A DNA stretch of 31,236 nucleotides from Heyndrickxia sporothermodurans (GTDB lineage: Bacteria > Bacillota > Bacilli > Bacillales > Bacillaceae_C), in the NCBI RefSeq assembly GCF_016785185.1, contig NZ_JAEKDY010000036.1. One strand, written 5' to 3'. The notes under the pieces are model-generated. The model was not told where the DNA came from. It searched no databases and worked only from the letters and a program-made list of their open reading frames with translations. Below, piece after piece: positions 22,639-31,125 of the stretch. The first letter of the stretch is position 1, and each line of letters opens with the position of its first letter. A program made the translations under genes and the position numbers.

Positions 22639-24306
22639 TTATACACTTTTCTTATCCATTTCTTCTATTGGAGGGGCAAAAGGTGATTCCCCTTCGAAAT
22701 GGTTCATTAATGCGATTTCAATTGCCTTTTCAAATTGATGAATTGGTATAATCGTTATTCCTTCTATATCATTTAATATTGATTGCATATTTTCAGCCGG
22801 TATTATGACCGTTTTCACACCAGCTTGCTTAGCCGCCTTCACTTTGGCAAACACGCCACCGACAGGCTTTACGTTACCGTGAATGCTTATTTCCCCTGTC
22901 ATAGCGACAGAATGGTCAACAGGAATTTTGTAGATTGCTGAGTATATCCCTGTTGCCATGGCAATCCCTGCAGATGGTCCATCTATAGGGATTCCACCCG
23001 GAAAATTCACATGTATATCATATTGATCAGCCGGGACACCCATTGTTCTTAATACAGTTATTACATTTTCAATAGATCCTTTTGCCATGCTTTTTCTGCG
23101 AATCGATTTCCCCTGCCCACCAATACTTTCCTCTTCGACAATTCCTGTAATATTGATAGACCCTTTTTCTTTAGCGGGAATAACGGTTACTTCAATTTCT
23201 AACAATATTCCACTATTGGGACCTGTCACGGCCAGACCATTTACCAACCCTACAGTAGCTTTCTCACCAATTTTCTTTTCAAGTCTCGGTGTTAGTTGAC
23301 TTGATTGAATAATCCATTCGATATCTGCATCACTAATAAAAGTTCTATCTTCTTGAATCGCTAGTCCTGCAGCAATTTGAACCATATTTACTGCTTCACG
23401 TCCATTTCTCGCATAGGAAGCTAAAATATGCATGCCTGATTCTGAAAGAGATAAATTTACTTTTTCAGCAGCCTTTTTGGCAACTTTAGCAATTTCCTCT
23501 TGTTCAAGATCACGGAAAAATACTTCCATACATCTTGATCGAATGGCAGGTGGAATTTCATTAGGTGTTCTAGTTGTCGCCCCAATTAAGCGAAAATCCG
23601 CGGGTAATCCGTTTTGAAAAATATCATGAATATGCGATGGAATTTGAGAATTTTCAGCACTATAATAGGCGCTATCTAAAAATACTTTACGATCCTCCAA
23701 CACTTTTAATAGCTTGTTCATTTGTATTGGATGAAGTTCACCAATCTCATCAATAAACAGAACACCACCATGTGCATTTGTAACAGCACCTTGTTTTGGT
23801 TGTGGAATACCTGCTTGGCCCATTGCTCCCGCCCCTTGATAAATCGGGTCATGTACAGAACCAATAAGTGGATCAGCAATCCCACGTTCGTCAAATCTCG
23901 CCGTCGTCGCATCAAGCTCTATGAAGACAGAGCTTTGTTTAAAAGGCGATTTACTATTCTTTTTTGCCTCTTCTAATACTAATCTTGCTGCAGCAGTCTT
24001 CCCTACTCCTGGAGGTCCATAAACAATAACATGTTGTGGATTAGGTCCACAAAGGGCCGCTTTCAATGACTTAATACCATCTTCTTGCCCAACAATATCT
24101 TGAAAGTTCGATGGACGTACACGTTCTGCTAGGGGTTCTGTTAATTTAATGGAACGCATTTTCCTTAATTGTTCCATTTCTTTGCGTGATTCTCGATCTA
24201 TCGATACTTTTTGTGTTTTCTGTCCTTTAAGCAGATTCCAAAAATATAAACCGATAATCACTCCGAAAAATAATTGAATTAATAATGCTATCCCAGTCCA
24301 ACTCAT
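22639..24306 (-). CDS. lonB: membrane-associated ATP-dependent protease LonB
   Basis: LonB is the sporulation-linked Lon protease, made in the B. subtilis forespore under sigma-F. The 555-residue protein has an N-terminal membrane helix (about residues 4-23), no LAN domain, an AAA+ module with GPPGVGKTAAA, and a protease domain with catalytic S445 (DGPSAG) and K488 (FAKVKAA). ATG at 24304-24306 follows TTGGAGGG. An exact sigma-F consensus promoter is at 24343-24372, and clpX upstream ends in its own terminator, so lonB should be a separate, forespore-specific unit. Confidence 0.96.
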   Translation of the reverse strand: MSWTGIALLIQLFFGVIIGLYFWNLLKGQKTQKVSIDRESRKEMEQLRKMRSIKLTEPLAERVRPSNFQDIVGQEDGIKSLKAALCGPNPQHVIVYGPPGVGKTAAARLVLEEAKKNSKSPFKQSSVFIELDATTARFDERGIADPLIGSVHDPIYQGAGAMGQAGIPQPKQGAVTNAHGGVLFIDEIGELHPIQMNKLLKVLEDRKVFLDSAYYSAENSQIPSHIHDIFQNGLPADFRLIGATTRTPNEIPPAIRSRCMEVFFRDLEQEEIAKVAKKAAEKVNLSLSESGMHILASYARNGREAVNMVQIAAGLAIQEDRTFISDADIEWIIQSSQLTPRLEKKIGEKATVGLVNGLAVTGPNSGILLEIEVTVIPAKEKGSINITGIVEEESIGGQGKSIRRKSMAKGSIENVITVLRTMGVPADQYDIHVNFPGGIPIDGPSAGIAMATGIYSAIYKIPVDHSVAMTGEISIHGNVKPVGGVFAKVKAAKQAGVKTVIIPAENMQSILNDIEGITIIPIHQFEKAIEIALMNHFEGESPFAPPIEEMDKKSV

Positions 24307-24342
24307 CGAATTCCCTCCAAGATGCTTGATTCATTATAAATT

Positions 24343-24372
24343 TAGTATCTCCTGGAGTTAAAGGGAATAAAC
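24343..24372 (-). promoter_or_regulatory. sigma-F promoter of lonB
   Basis: On the minus strand the -35 is GTTTA (24368-24372), the spacer is 15 nt and the -10 is GGAGATACTA (24343-24352). This matches every position of the published sigma-F consensus GYWTA, N15, GGNRANANTW. It ends about 37 nt before the lonB start codon. LonB of B. subtilis is known to be forespore-expressed from sigma-F. Confidence 0.82.
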
Positions 24373-24420
24373 CATTTTTTTGTGGAAGGCTGGAACCTTG
24401 CTAGATATTGAAAATTTTAA

Positions 24421-24453
24421 AAGCCTAGCAGACAATGCATGTCTACCAGGCTT
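24421..24453 (-). terminator. clpX terminator
   Basis: A 13-bp stem (24421-24433 with 24441-24453, two G-U pairs) and 7-base loop, 5 nt past the clpX stop, followed on the minus strand by TTTTAAAATTTT. Confidence 0.8.
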
Positions 24454-24458
24454 TATGG

Positions 24459-25727
24459 TCAAGCAGTTTTTGATTGCTCGTCTCCCTCGACGATCGTTCC
24501 ATCTTCTAATACCAATCTAGGAGGTTCGTTGTTAACAACAGCTTCTTTCGTAACAATGCATTTTTTAATATCATCTCGTGACGGTAATTCAAACATTACG
24601 TCTAACATGATACTTTCAATAATTGATCGTAAGCCGCGGGCACCTGTTTTTCTTTCAATCGCACGTTTGGCAATTTCTTTTAAGGCATCTTCTTCAAATT
24701 CTAATTCTACCTCATCAAGCTCAAGCATTTTTCGATATTGTTTAACAAGAGCATTTTTTGGTTTCGTTAAAATTTCTATGAGTGCTTCCTCATCTAGTGG
24801 TTCAAGACTTGCAATAACCGGAAGGCGGCCAATAAACTCCGGAATTAAACCAAATTTAAGTAAGTCCTCTGGCAATATTTTTGATAGTAGTTTTTTATCA
24901 TCAATATCGGCGCCTTTATTCTCTCCGCTAAAACCAATTACTTTTTGCCCGAGGCGACGTTTAATAATTTGTTCAACGCCATCAAATGCGCCACCACAAA
25001 TAAATAAAATATTTGTTGTATCAATTTGAATAAATTCTTGATGCGGGTGCTTTCGTCCACCTTGTGGAGGAACACTGGCAACTGTACCCTCTAGAATTTT
25101 TAATAGTGCCTGTTGGACACCTTCTCCAGAAACATCTCTAGTAATTGATGGATTTTCAGATTTACGGGCTACTTTATCAATCTCATCAATATAGATGATT
25201 CCCTTTTCTGCTTTCTCTACATCATAATCTGCAGCTTGTATTAATTTTAAAAGGATGTTTTCAACATCTTCACCTACATACCCTGCTTCTGTTAATGACG
25301 TAGCATCAGCAATTGCAAATGGTACATTTAAAATTCGTGCTAATGTTTGTGCAAGTAATGTTTTTCCGCTTCCTGTAGGTCCAATTAAACAAATATTACT
25401 TTTCGCAAGTTCAACATCATCAATTTTACTGTTGGAATTGATGCGTTTATAGTGGTTATACACCGCTACTGCTAATGACTTTTTGGCTTGATCCTGTCCA
25501 ATTACATATTCTTTTAAAATTTCCCTTATTTCCAACGGTTTTGGAATATCCTTAAATTCAACCTCTTCTTCTGTACCGAGCTCTTCTTCTACAATTTCTG
25601 TACAAAGTTCAATACATTCATCACATATATATACACCTGGTCCTGCTACTAATTTTCGAACCTGATCTTGTGTTTTACCACAAAACGAACATTTTAATTG
25701 TTGCTTTTCATCGTTGAATTTAAACAA
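24459..25727 (-). CDS. clpX: ClpX, ATPase subunit of the ClpXP protease
   Basis: ClpX unfolds substrates and feeds them to ClpP. The 422 residues include the N-terminal zinc domain with C13, C16, C35 and C38. The AAA+ core has Walker A GPTGSGKT (116-123) and Walker B IIYIDEIDK. The IGF loop (KVIGFSGE) for docking ClpP is intact. Start is TTG (25725-25727) with GGGGTG 7 nt upstream. It lies between tig and lonB as in B. subtilis. No CtsR site is visible upstream. Confidence 0.98.
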   Translation of the reverse strand: MFKFNDEKQQLKCSFCGKTQDQVRKLVAGPGVYICDECIELCTEIVEEELGTEEEVEFKDIPKPLEIREILKEYVIGQDQAKKSLAVAVYNHYKRINSNSKIDDVELAKSNICLIGPTGSGKTLLAQTLARILNVPFAIADATSLTEAGYVGEDVENILLKLIQAADYDVEKAEKGIIYIDEIDKVARKSENPSITRDVSGEGVQQALLKILEGTVASVPPQGGRKHPHQEFIQIDTTNILFICGGAFDGVEQIIKRRLGQKVIGFSGENKGADIDDKKLLSKILPEDLLKFGLIPEFIGRLPVIASLEPLDEEALIEILTKPKNALVKQYRKMLELDEVELEFEEDALKEIAKRAIERKTGARGLRSIIESIMLDVMFELPSRDDIKKCIVTKEAVVNNEPPRLVLEDGTIVEGDEQSKTA

Positions 25728-26092
25728 TGAGATTCACCCCTTATTAAAAACTTTCGAAATAATTGACCGATATTTCAAAAAAGATTAATTAAATGTGTAC
25801 TATCTTTTGTAAAGTACCAATCCATTTATTAATTGTTACACTTCATCGAAAGATAAAACCATTTACTTAATACTTTTCAAGAAACTGGCTTTGTTGGAAC
25901 ACTTTAAAAATAGTTATGTATTGGATTGTAACATATTTCTTTGTTGGACAGGAAATTTTAAAGCTTACTTATTTTATTTCGCCATTAATTGTTTATTTTC
26001 CTACTTAATCAAGACTTTCCCGAAAATAAGTTTTATATTCTTCGTATGTATATATTTTTTTTACTTGGTAGCAAAAAACTTATGTATTTTAT
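25728..26092. other. 421-bp gap between tig and clpX
   Basis: The gap (25728-26148) holds the tig 3' hairpin at its right end and otherwise very A/T-rich sequence. A weak clpX promoter could be TTTACA near 25805-25815 with TAATTA 16 nt further on the minus strand, but this is uncertain. A short plus-strand frame at 25891-26094 has a biased Phe/Ile/Leu composition without a ribosome binding site and is not called. Confidence 0.3.
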
Positions 26093-26125
26093 AAAACAAG
26101 ACACGAATATGTCGTGCCTTGTTTT
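26093..26125 (-). terminator. tig 3' hairpin
   Basis: A 13-bp stem (26093-26105 with 26113-26125, one G-U pair) with a 7-base loop lies 24 nt past the tig stop. The tail is A/T-rich but has no clean U tract, so it may stabilise the 3' end as well as terminate. Confidence 0.65.
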
Positions 26126-26148
26126 ATATTAATATCTATTATTTTATA

Positions 26149-27435
26149 TTATTCTACAGTTTTGCTGTTTTGTACAAGAAATTCAACTGCTTTGCGAATT
26201 TTTACGTCTCTTTTTACAGTGTCTAATCCGCCAAGTGCTTTTTTAATATCGTCTGCAGACATATTGTACATAGTAGTCATTTTATTAATTTCTTCTTCAG
26301 CTTCTTCATCTGATACTTCAATTTTTTCAGTTTCAGCAATAGCTTCTAAAGTAAGATTCATTCGAACCCGTTTCGCAGCATCTTCCTTCATTTGATCACG
26401 AAGTGCTTGTTCATCTTGGCCAGAGAATTGGAAGTACAACTCAAGGTTCATACCTTGCATTTGTAAACGTTGTTCGAATTCCTGCATCATGCGATCCACT
26501 TCGGTATTGATCATCGCTTCAGGAATATCCATTTCAGCATTTTCAGAAGCTTTTTCTACAACAGCATCTTGAATTGCATGTTCTGCTTCATGCTCCTTAG
26601 AATGCTTTAAGTTAGCTTTTGTTTTTTCTTTAAGTTCTGCAAGTGTTTCTACTTCGCTATCAACATCTTTTGCAAACTCATCATCTAATTCAGGTAGTTC
26701 TTTTGTTTTAATTTCATGTACAGTTACTTTAAACGTAGCTGGTTGACCTGCTAATTCAGCAGCATGGTATTCTTCCGGGAATGTTACTTCCACATCTTTT
26801 TCTTCGCCTGCTTTTGCTCCAACTAATTGTTCTTCAAAACCTGGAATGAAGCTATTAGATCCAAGAACTAGTGAGTAGTTGTCTGCTTTACCGCCTTCAA
26901 ATGCTTCACCATTTACAAAACCTTCAAAGTCGATGACTACAGTGTCACCATTTTCAGCCGGTCCTTCTTCTTTAAGGACTAATTCAGCATGACGTTCTTG
27001 TAATGTTTTTAGTTCATTTTCAACATCTTCATCTGTTACTTCTGTATCAAATTTTTCAACTTCCAATCCTTTATACTCGCCAAGTTTAACCTCAGGTTTA
27101 ACAGTGATTGTCGCTTTGAAAATAAGTTCTTTTCCTTTTTCCATTTGCTCGATATCGATTTCAGGGCGATCTACTGGTTCAATTCCAGTTTCTTCAATCG
27201 CTTGTGCATATGCATCCGGAAGAAGAATATCTAACGCATCTTGGTATAAAGATTCTACACCAAAACGTTGTTCGAACATTCCACGAGGCATTTTCCCTTT
27301 ACGGAATCCCGGAACATTTACTTGTTTTACAACTTTTTTGAAGGCACCGTCCAAAGCTGTTTTTACAGTTTCAGCATCAACTTCTACTGTCAGTACTCCT
27401 TGGTTTCCTTCAAGCTTTTCCCATTTTGCTGACAT
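26149..27435 (-). CDS. tig: trigger factor
   Basis: Trigger factor is the ribosome-bound chaperone and prolyl isomerase. The 428-residue protein has the ribosome-binding N-domain, with the signature GFRKGKMPR at about residues 43-51. A FKBP-type PPIase domain spans about 150-245 and an acidic, helical C-domain forms the chaperone cradle. ATG at 27433-27435 follows TTGGAGGG. A strong promoter at 27547-27574 lies just after the ysoA stop. Order ysoA-tig-clpX-lonB-lonA is conserved in Bacillus. Confidence 0.98.
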   Translation of the reverse strand: MSAKWEKLEGNQGVLTVEVDAETVKTALDGAFKKVVKQVNVPGFRKGKMPRGMFEQRFGVESLYQDALDILLPDAYAQAIEETGIEPVDRPEIDIEQMEKGKELIFKATITVKPEVKLGEYKGLEVEKFDTEVTDEDVENELKTLQERHAELVLKEEGPAENGDTVVIDFEGFVNGEAFEGGKADNYSLVLGSNSFIPGFEEQLVGAKAGEEKDVEVTFPEEYHAAELAGQPATFKVTVHEIKTKELPELDDEFAKDVDSEVETLAELKEKTKANLKHSKEHEAEHAIQDAVVEKASENAEMDIPEAMINTEVDRMMQEFEQRLQMQGMNLELYFQFSGQDEQALRDQMKEDAAKRVRMNLTLEAIAETEKIEVSDEEAEEEINKMTTMYNMSADDIKKALGGLDTVKRDVKIRKAVEFLVQNSKTVE

Positions 27436-27546
27436 ACCTTTCCCTCCAACGATCTATATTTTGATAGTGTAATGAACAGATGTAATAGATAACACTTTTA
27501 ATGATTGCCATTACTAATATAAATGAAAACACATTACAACCCTTTC

Positions 27547-27574
27547 ATTATAACATACGTTTTTTCTGTTTCAA
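27547..27574 (-). promoter_or_regulatory. sigma-A promoter of tig
   Basis: On the minus strand TTGAAA (27569-27574), 16 nt spacer, TATAAT (27547-27552) with TG one base upstream. It is about 110 nt before the tig start. Confidence 0.8.
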
Positions 27575-27581
27575 GAAGTAG

Positions 27582-28595
27582 CTATATAATCGGTAAAGAA
27601 ATTTCTTCGAGTTTTTTTAGAAAGGTAATTGCTTTTGCTAGACTTGCAGCATTTACTTGTTTCTCTTCAGCTATTTTTTCTAAATCCAATGTTTCACCGT
27701 ATAATTCTTGTCCAAAACATCGATAGGTTAAACACCATAATATAGGATCTTCCGGCACAAGTTCAAAAGGATAAAGTAAGAAAAAATGTCGATCCACGAT
27801 GTCTTTTATTTGTTGATATAATGTCGGATTATTGTTTTCTAACTCGTCTTTTAATTTTTCAAGTAAAACGATATAAAAGGGTGTTTCAAAAATTTGCGGT
27901 AACTGTACTGGGATGAACGTACCCTCATTATTAAATTTTTCTACTTGAATTTCTTTTTCTACACCATGCTCTTTTAAGACATTTAATATCATCGTTTTTA
28001 AAAAAGGGTGTGCGGACTTGTTCCTTATGTATTGTGTTAATTCATCTATGTATGGATAAATATTCTGGTTAGAGAGCTGTGCAACTTTGTATATGTTTTC
28101 TTTTATATTATCTGATAAAAAAAATGGATTCTCCGGAATATTCGCTTGTTGATTAAACTGTAGGTTATTCGACTCGGATCGATTTTGACTAAATTGCAGT
28201 AGTTTTTTATAATGCTCAATTTTTTCTAAAGGAACTTCATTTTCATCTAGCAAAGTACTAATTGTATGTATGATTTCCTCATGATTGCTAAGTTGTATCA
28301 AAATCATTAAGTAAACATCAATAATTTCAAAATAGTTTCCTATACCTTGATGCAATAAATAATGACATACTTCTTTCGCCTTTTCATAATTGCCACTTTC
28401 ATATAATGCAATTAAATAGGCTGTTCCAATTTCGGGATTTTCGGGATCTATTTCATTCGCTTGACCTAAAAACTCTACTGCTTCAGCAAATTGATGATTA
28501 TCTAAATGAGCTATCCCCATTTCCAAGAGACGATCCTTTAACCCTGGAAAAAGTACAATTTTTTGATCACTTTTCTCATTTTTGTTTTTTCCCAT
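27582..28595 (-). CDS. ysoA: tetratricopeptide-repeat protein YsoA
   Basis: A 337-residue soluble protein with TPR-like helices over about residues 20-130 (LLEMGIAHLDNHQFAEAVEF begins the first repeat). The C-terminal half has a helical domain found in Bacillus YsoA and related DUF proteins. The function is unknown; TPRs usually mediate protein contacts. The ATG at 28593-28595 is chosen because AAGGCGG is 7 nt upstream; the frame opens 14 codons earlier with a TTG and ATG that lack a good site. Position before tig matches B. subtilis. Confidence 0.85.
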   Translation of the reverse strand: MGKNKNEKSDQKIVLFPGLKDRLLEMGIAHLDNHQFAEAVEFLGQANEIDPENPEIGTAYLIALYESGNYEKAKEVCHYLLHQGIGNYFEIIDVYLMILIQLSNHEEIIHTISTLLDENEVPLEKIEHYKKLLQFSQNRSESNNLQFNQQANIPENPFFLSDNIKENIYKVAQLSNQNIYPYIDELTQYIRNKSAHPFLKTMILNVLKEHGVEKEIQVEKFNNEGTFIPVQLPQIFETPFYIVLLEKLKDELENNNPTLYQQIKDIVDRHFFLLYPFELVPEDPILWCLTYRCFGQELYGETLDLEKIAEEKQVNAASLAKAITFLKKLEEISLPII

Positions 28596-28719
28596 TATAA
28601 GTCCGCCTTTTCCGATGTGTTTCTTAGCCAACATCAAGTAATGACAAGTTTAAGTTTAGCATGTTTTTATTTACAAAACAAAAACCCTAGTGATCGTTCA
28701 TAAACTAGTGAAAAAACAA

Positions 28720-28745
28720 AAAAACTTACACGAATGTAAGTTTTT
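28720..28745. terminator. terminator of tRNA-Arg
   Basis: An 11-bp stem (28720-28730 with 28735-28745) and 4-base loop. A T tract follows on the minus strand, 14 nt after the tRNA 3' end. A-rich on the other arm, so it is bidirectional. Confidence 0.8.
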
Positions 28746-28758
28746 TGTTTTCATATGA

Positions 28759-28832
28759 CGTCCCAGGAGGGATTCGAACCCCCGACCCACAGCTTAGAAG
28801 GCTGTTGCTCTATCCAGCTGAGCTACTGGGAC
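28759..28832 (-). tRNA. tRNA-Arg (anticodon UCU)
   Basis: The minus strand folds into a complete cloverleaf: acceptor stem GTCCCAG/CTGGGAC, D-arm GCTC...GAGC, anticodon stem ACAGC/GCTGT with loop CTTCTAA, a 5-base variable loop and T-arm with TTCGAAT. Anticodon TCT reads the AGA and AGG arginine codons. The discriminator is G and the CCA end is not encoded. It has its own consensus promoter and terminator, so it is a single-gene unit. Confidence 0.97.
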
Positions 28833-28889
28833 AGATAATTATGTATTCTCGACTGCAAAAAATCATTGCGTTCATCGAGGACATTTTTA

Positions 28890-28918
28890 ATTATATATGG
28901 GTTGTTTTGTTCTGTCAA
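28890..28918 (-). promoter_or_regulatory. consensus sigma-A promoter of tRNA-Arg
   Basis: A perfect TTGACA (28913-28918), 17-nt spacer and perfect TATAAT (28890-28895) on the minus strand. Transcription would start about 50 nt before the tRNA 5' end, needing RNase P processing. Confidence 0.92.
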
Positions 28919-28936
28919 CAGTTTTTTCGTTTTTTC

Positions 28937-28977
28937 ATTTTAAATTGCAGTCTGACTTTCAGACTGCAATTTAAAAT
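28937..28977 (-). other. perfect 19-bp hairpin after ysnB without a U tract
   Basis: Arms 28937-28955 and 28959-28977 are perfect complements with only a 3-base apex, starting 2 bases past the ysnB stop. On the minus strand an A-rich tail follows instead of T. It would make a very stable 3' end, or act as a factor-dependent terminator, before the tRNA promoter. Confidence 0.7.
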
Positions 28978-28979
28978 AC

Positions 28980-29489
28980 CTATAATGTAAATGTTTGTCG
29001 CAGGTCGACCAATTCTTCATGAAGATCAGAAAAGAATTTCGTTGTGATCGAATGATCATTTTTTTCAACGATTGCATATGTTTTTTCTTTACGACCTCGA
29101 GGCATTAGTAAGCTGCCGGGATTTAAATATAAAGTCCCATTAATCATCTCTGCACCGAGCATATGCGAATGGCCAAAAAAGACAAAATCCGCACCTACTT
29201 CTTTTGCTTTATACGAAAGATTCAAAAGCGTCATTTTCACATTATAATGATGACCATGCGTAATAAATATTTTATTCCCATCAATATTTTCTTTTATATC
29301 AAGGGGAAATTGGCGGTCATAATCACAATTTCCTCGAACGACTAAATAGCCGCTTATTTCTTCGTCATTTGCCATTAGTTCCGAATCACCGCAATGAATC
29401 ATCGCATTGACCTTATTTTCATATTTTTCTTTCAATTGTTTTAATTCCTCGCGTAAACCGTGGCTATCACTAACAATTAATAATTTCAT
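28980..29489 (-). CDS. ysnB: YsnB, YfcE-type metallophosphoesterase
   Basis: The 169-residue protein belongs to the YfcE/MJ0936 metallophosphodiesterase family. Metal-binding motifs are all present: DSHG (8-11), HCGD, GNCD, HGHHY and GHSH. Natural substrate is unknown. ATG (29487-29489) overlaps the rdgB stop by 4 bases (ATGA), so it is translationally coupled. Last gene of the rph-rdgB-ysnB operon, as in B. subtilis. Confidence 0.93.
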   Translation of the reverse strand: MKLLIVSDSHGLREELKQLKEKYENKVNAMIHCGDSELMANDEEISGYLVVRGNCDYDRQFPLDIKENIDGNKIFITHGHHYNVKMTLLNLSYKAKEVGADFVFFGHSHMLGAEMINGTLYLNPGSLLMPRGRKEKTYAIVEKNDHSITTKFFSDLHEELVDLRQTFTL

Positions 29490-30100
29490 TTTTGATCACC
29501 TAAATCAAATAAATTTTGCAAAATTGCAGGAAGCTTGTTTACTGCTTTCGCTCGATGACTAATTCGGTTTTTTTCCTCTGATGATAATTCTGCCATTGTA
29601 AGTCCTTTATCTTTAATAAAAAAAATCGGATCATACCCAAAACCATTATCCCCTTTACGTTCGCGAAGTATTTCACCTTCACACGTCCCGGAAACAGTAA
29701 TCGTTTCTTTCCCGGGAATAGCGATAGCTAATGCACAGTAAAATTTTGCACTTCGATCATCATTTGGTATATCAATCATTTCTGCTAAAACCTTATCAAT
29801 ATTTGCCTCATCATCTTTATCTTCACCTGCATATCTTGCAGAATAGATGCCAGGTCTGCCATCTAGGGCATCAATAACCAAGCCGCTATCATCTGCAATC
29901 GTCATTATATTATATTGTTGTGATATCGTTTCTGCTTTTAAGATTGCATTTTCCTCAAATGTACTGCCTGTCTCTTCCACGTCAATTGCATCGGGAAAAT
30001 CCAATAAAGTCTTTACTTTAATATTAAAGGTTGAAAACATTTTTTCAAATTCTTTTGCCTTACCTTTATTTTTGGTTGCAATAATCACTTGTTTTTCCAT
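29486..30100 (-). CDS. rdgB: XTP/dITP pyrophosphatase (RdgB/HAM1)
   Basis: RdgB hydrolyses dITP, XTP and similar deaminated purine nucleotides so they are not built into DNA. From the ATG at 30098-30100 it is 204 residues. The IIATKNKGKAKEF signature is at the N-terminus, DDSGL lies mid-protein and SHRAKA near the C-terminus. This start is preferred over one 6 codons earlier because GAGGA lies about 8 nt before it, and it avoids overlap with rph. The B. subtilis name is ysnA. Confidence 0.96.
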   Translation of the reverse strand: MEKQVIIATKNKGKAKEFEKMFSTFNIKVKTLLDFPDAIDVEETGSTFEENAILKAETISQQYNIMTIADDSGLVIDALDGRPGIYSARYAGEDKDDEANIDKVLAEMIDIPNDDRSAKFYCALAIAIPGKETITVSGTCEGEILRERKGDNGFGYDPIFFIKDKGLTMAELSSEEKNRISHRAKAVNKLPAILQNLFDLGDQK

Positions 30101-30104
30101 TTTT

Positions 30105-30860
30105 CTATTCCTCATCACGATTATTTTCTATTTTCGCTGAAATTTCACCTAGTGCTTGTTTTTGGATACTGAACAACTCATTCAGTCCATGCTTTGCAGC
30201 TTCAATTAATTGTTGCAGCTCTTCTGGAGAAAACGTTGCTTCTTCCCCTGTTCCTTGTAATTCAACAAATTTCCCCTCACCAGTCATTACAACATTCATA
30301 TCTACTAAAGCTTGGCTATCTTCGGCATAGTTTAAATCGAGGACTGTACCTGCATCTTTGATGATACCAACACTAGTTGCAGCTAAATAATCTGTAATTG
30401 GAAAATTTTTCATTCCTTTATTTTCATGTAATTTCGAGAGCGCTTGTGCCATTGCAACGAATGCACCTGTAATAGAAGCTGTTCTAGTTCCTCCATCCGC
30501 TTGGATGACATCGCAGTCTATCCACACAGTTCTTTCCCCAATTTGATCCAGTTGTACGACTGCACGCAAGGCACGGCCGATTAATCGTTGGATTTCCATC
30601 GTCCTTCCAGTCACTTTACCCTTAGAAGATTCACGTATATTGCGTTGCTCTGTTGCACGTGGAAGCATAGAATACTCTGCTGTTATCCAACCTTTTCCGC
30701 TGCCTCGCATAAAAGGTGGAACTCGATCTTCAATACTAGCTGTACATATTACCTTCGTATCTCCTACAGTAATGAGGACAGATCCTTCCGGATGCTTTAA
30801 GTATTCTGTTTCTATATGTATTGGTCTTAATTGTAACGCTTCTCTACCGTCAACTCTCAC
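30105..30860 (-). CDS. rph: ribonuclease PH
   Basis: RNase PH is a phosphorolytic 3' exonuclease that trims tRNA precursors. The 251 residues match the family. N-terminal motif GREALQLRPI is followed by the catalytic core with AEYSMLPRAT and QADGGTRTASITGA. Start is GTG (30858-30860) with AAGGAGG 7 nt upstream. The leader has an extended -10 promoter (30940-30945) and a hairpin. Upstream gerM of B. subtilis is not seen. Confidence 0.97.
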   Translation of the reverse strand: MRVDGREALQLRPIHIETEYLKHPEGSVLITVGDTKVICTASIEDRVPPFMRGSGKGWITAEYSMLPRATEQRNIRESSKGKVTGRTMEIQRLIGRALRAVVQLDQIGERTVWIDCDVIQADGGTRTASITGAFVAMAQALSKLHENKGMKNFPITDYLAATSVGIIKDAGTVLDLNYAEDSQALVDMNVVMTGEGKFVELQGTGEEATFSPEELQQLIEAAKHGLNELFSIQKQALGEISAKIENNRDEE

Positions 30861-30890
30861 CAGTAGACCTCCTTTTTTAAACCAAGAAAG

Positions 30891-30924
30891 AAGAGGTGGC
30901 TCACGATGTGCGAGCCTACCTCTT
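30891..30924. other. hairpin in the rph leader
   Basis: The arms AAGAGGTGGCTC and GAGCCTACCTCTT pair over 12 bp with one bulged base and a short loop. On the plus strand an A/T stretch with T runs follows, so it may be a plus-strand terminator. On the minus strand it sits in the rph 5' UTR between promoter and start. Confidence 0.55.
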
Positions 30925-30939
30925 AATTTTATTATTTAT

Positions 30940-30948
30940 AGTATAACA
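30940..30948 (-). promoter_or_regulatory. extended -10 promoter of rph operon
   Basis: TATACT (30940-30945) with TG one base upstream on the minus strand. The -35 region has no good hexamer. It lies about 80 nt before the rph start. Confidence 0.5.
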
Positions 30949-31125
30949 AATTTTTCATATTAAAAACTACCTGTGTTTACCTCGTTTTGTCAAAACTTTT
31001 ATATAAAATAGGCTATAAACTACCTTAATAGAGGGATTTTTGAGCAAAAAAATTGCCACCCCCCTAAATCTAAGGATAATTGAGGTTACCACACACCCAA
31101 CAACCTTAGAAAAGGAAGTGACAAG

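Noticed and set aside
25728..25900. CtsR or CIRCE operator before clpX
   Set aside because: No tandem GGTCAAA-type heptamers or long TTAGCACTC inverted repeat are present.
25891..26094. 67-codon Phe/Ile-rich plus-strand frame between tig and clpX
   Set aside because: Composition follows A/T-rich noncoding sequence; there is no ribosome binding site and it ends at the tig hairpin.
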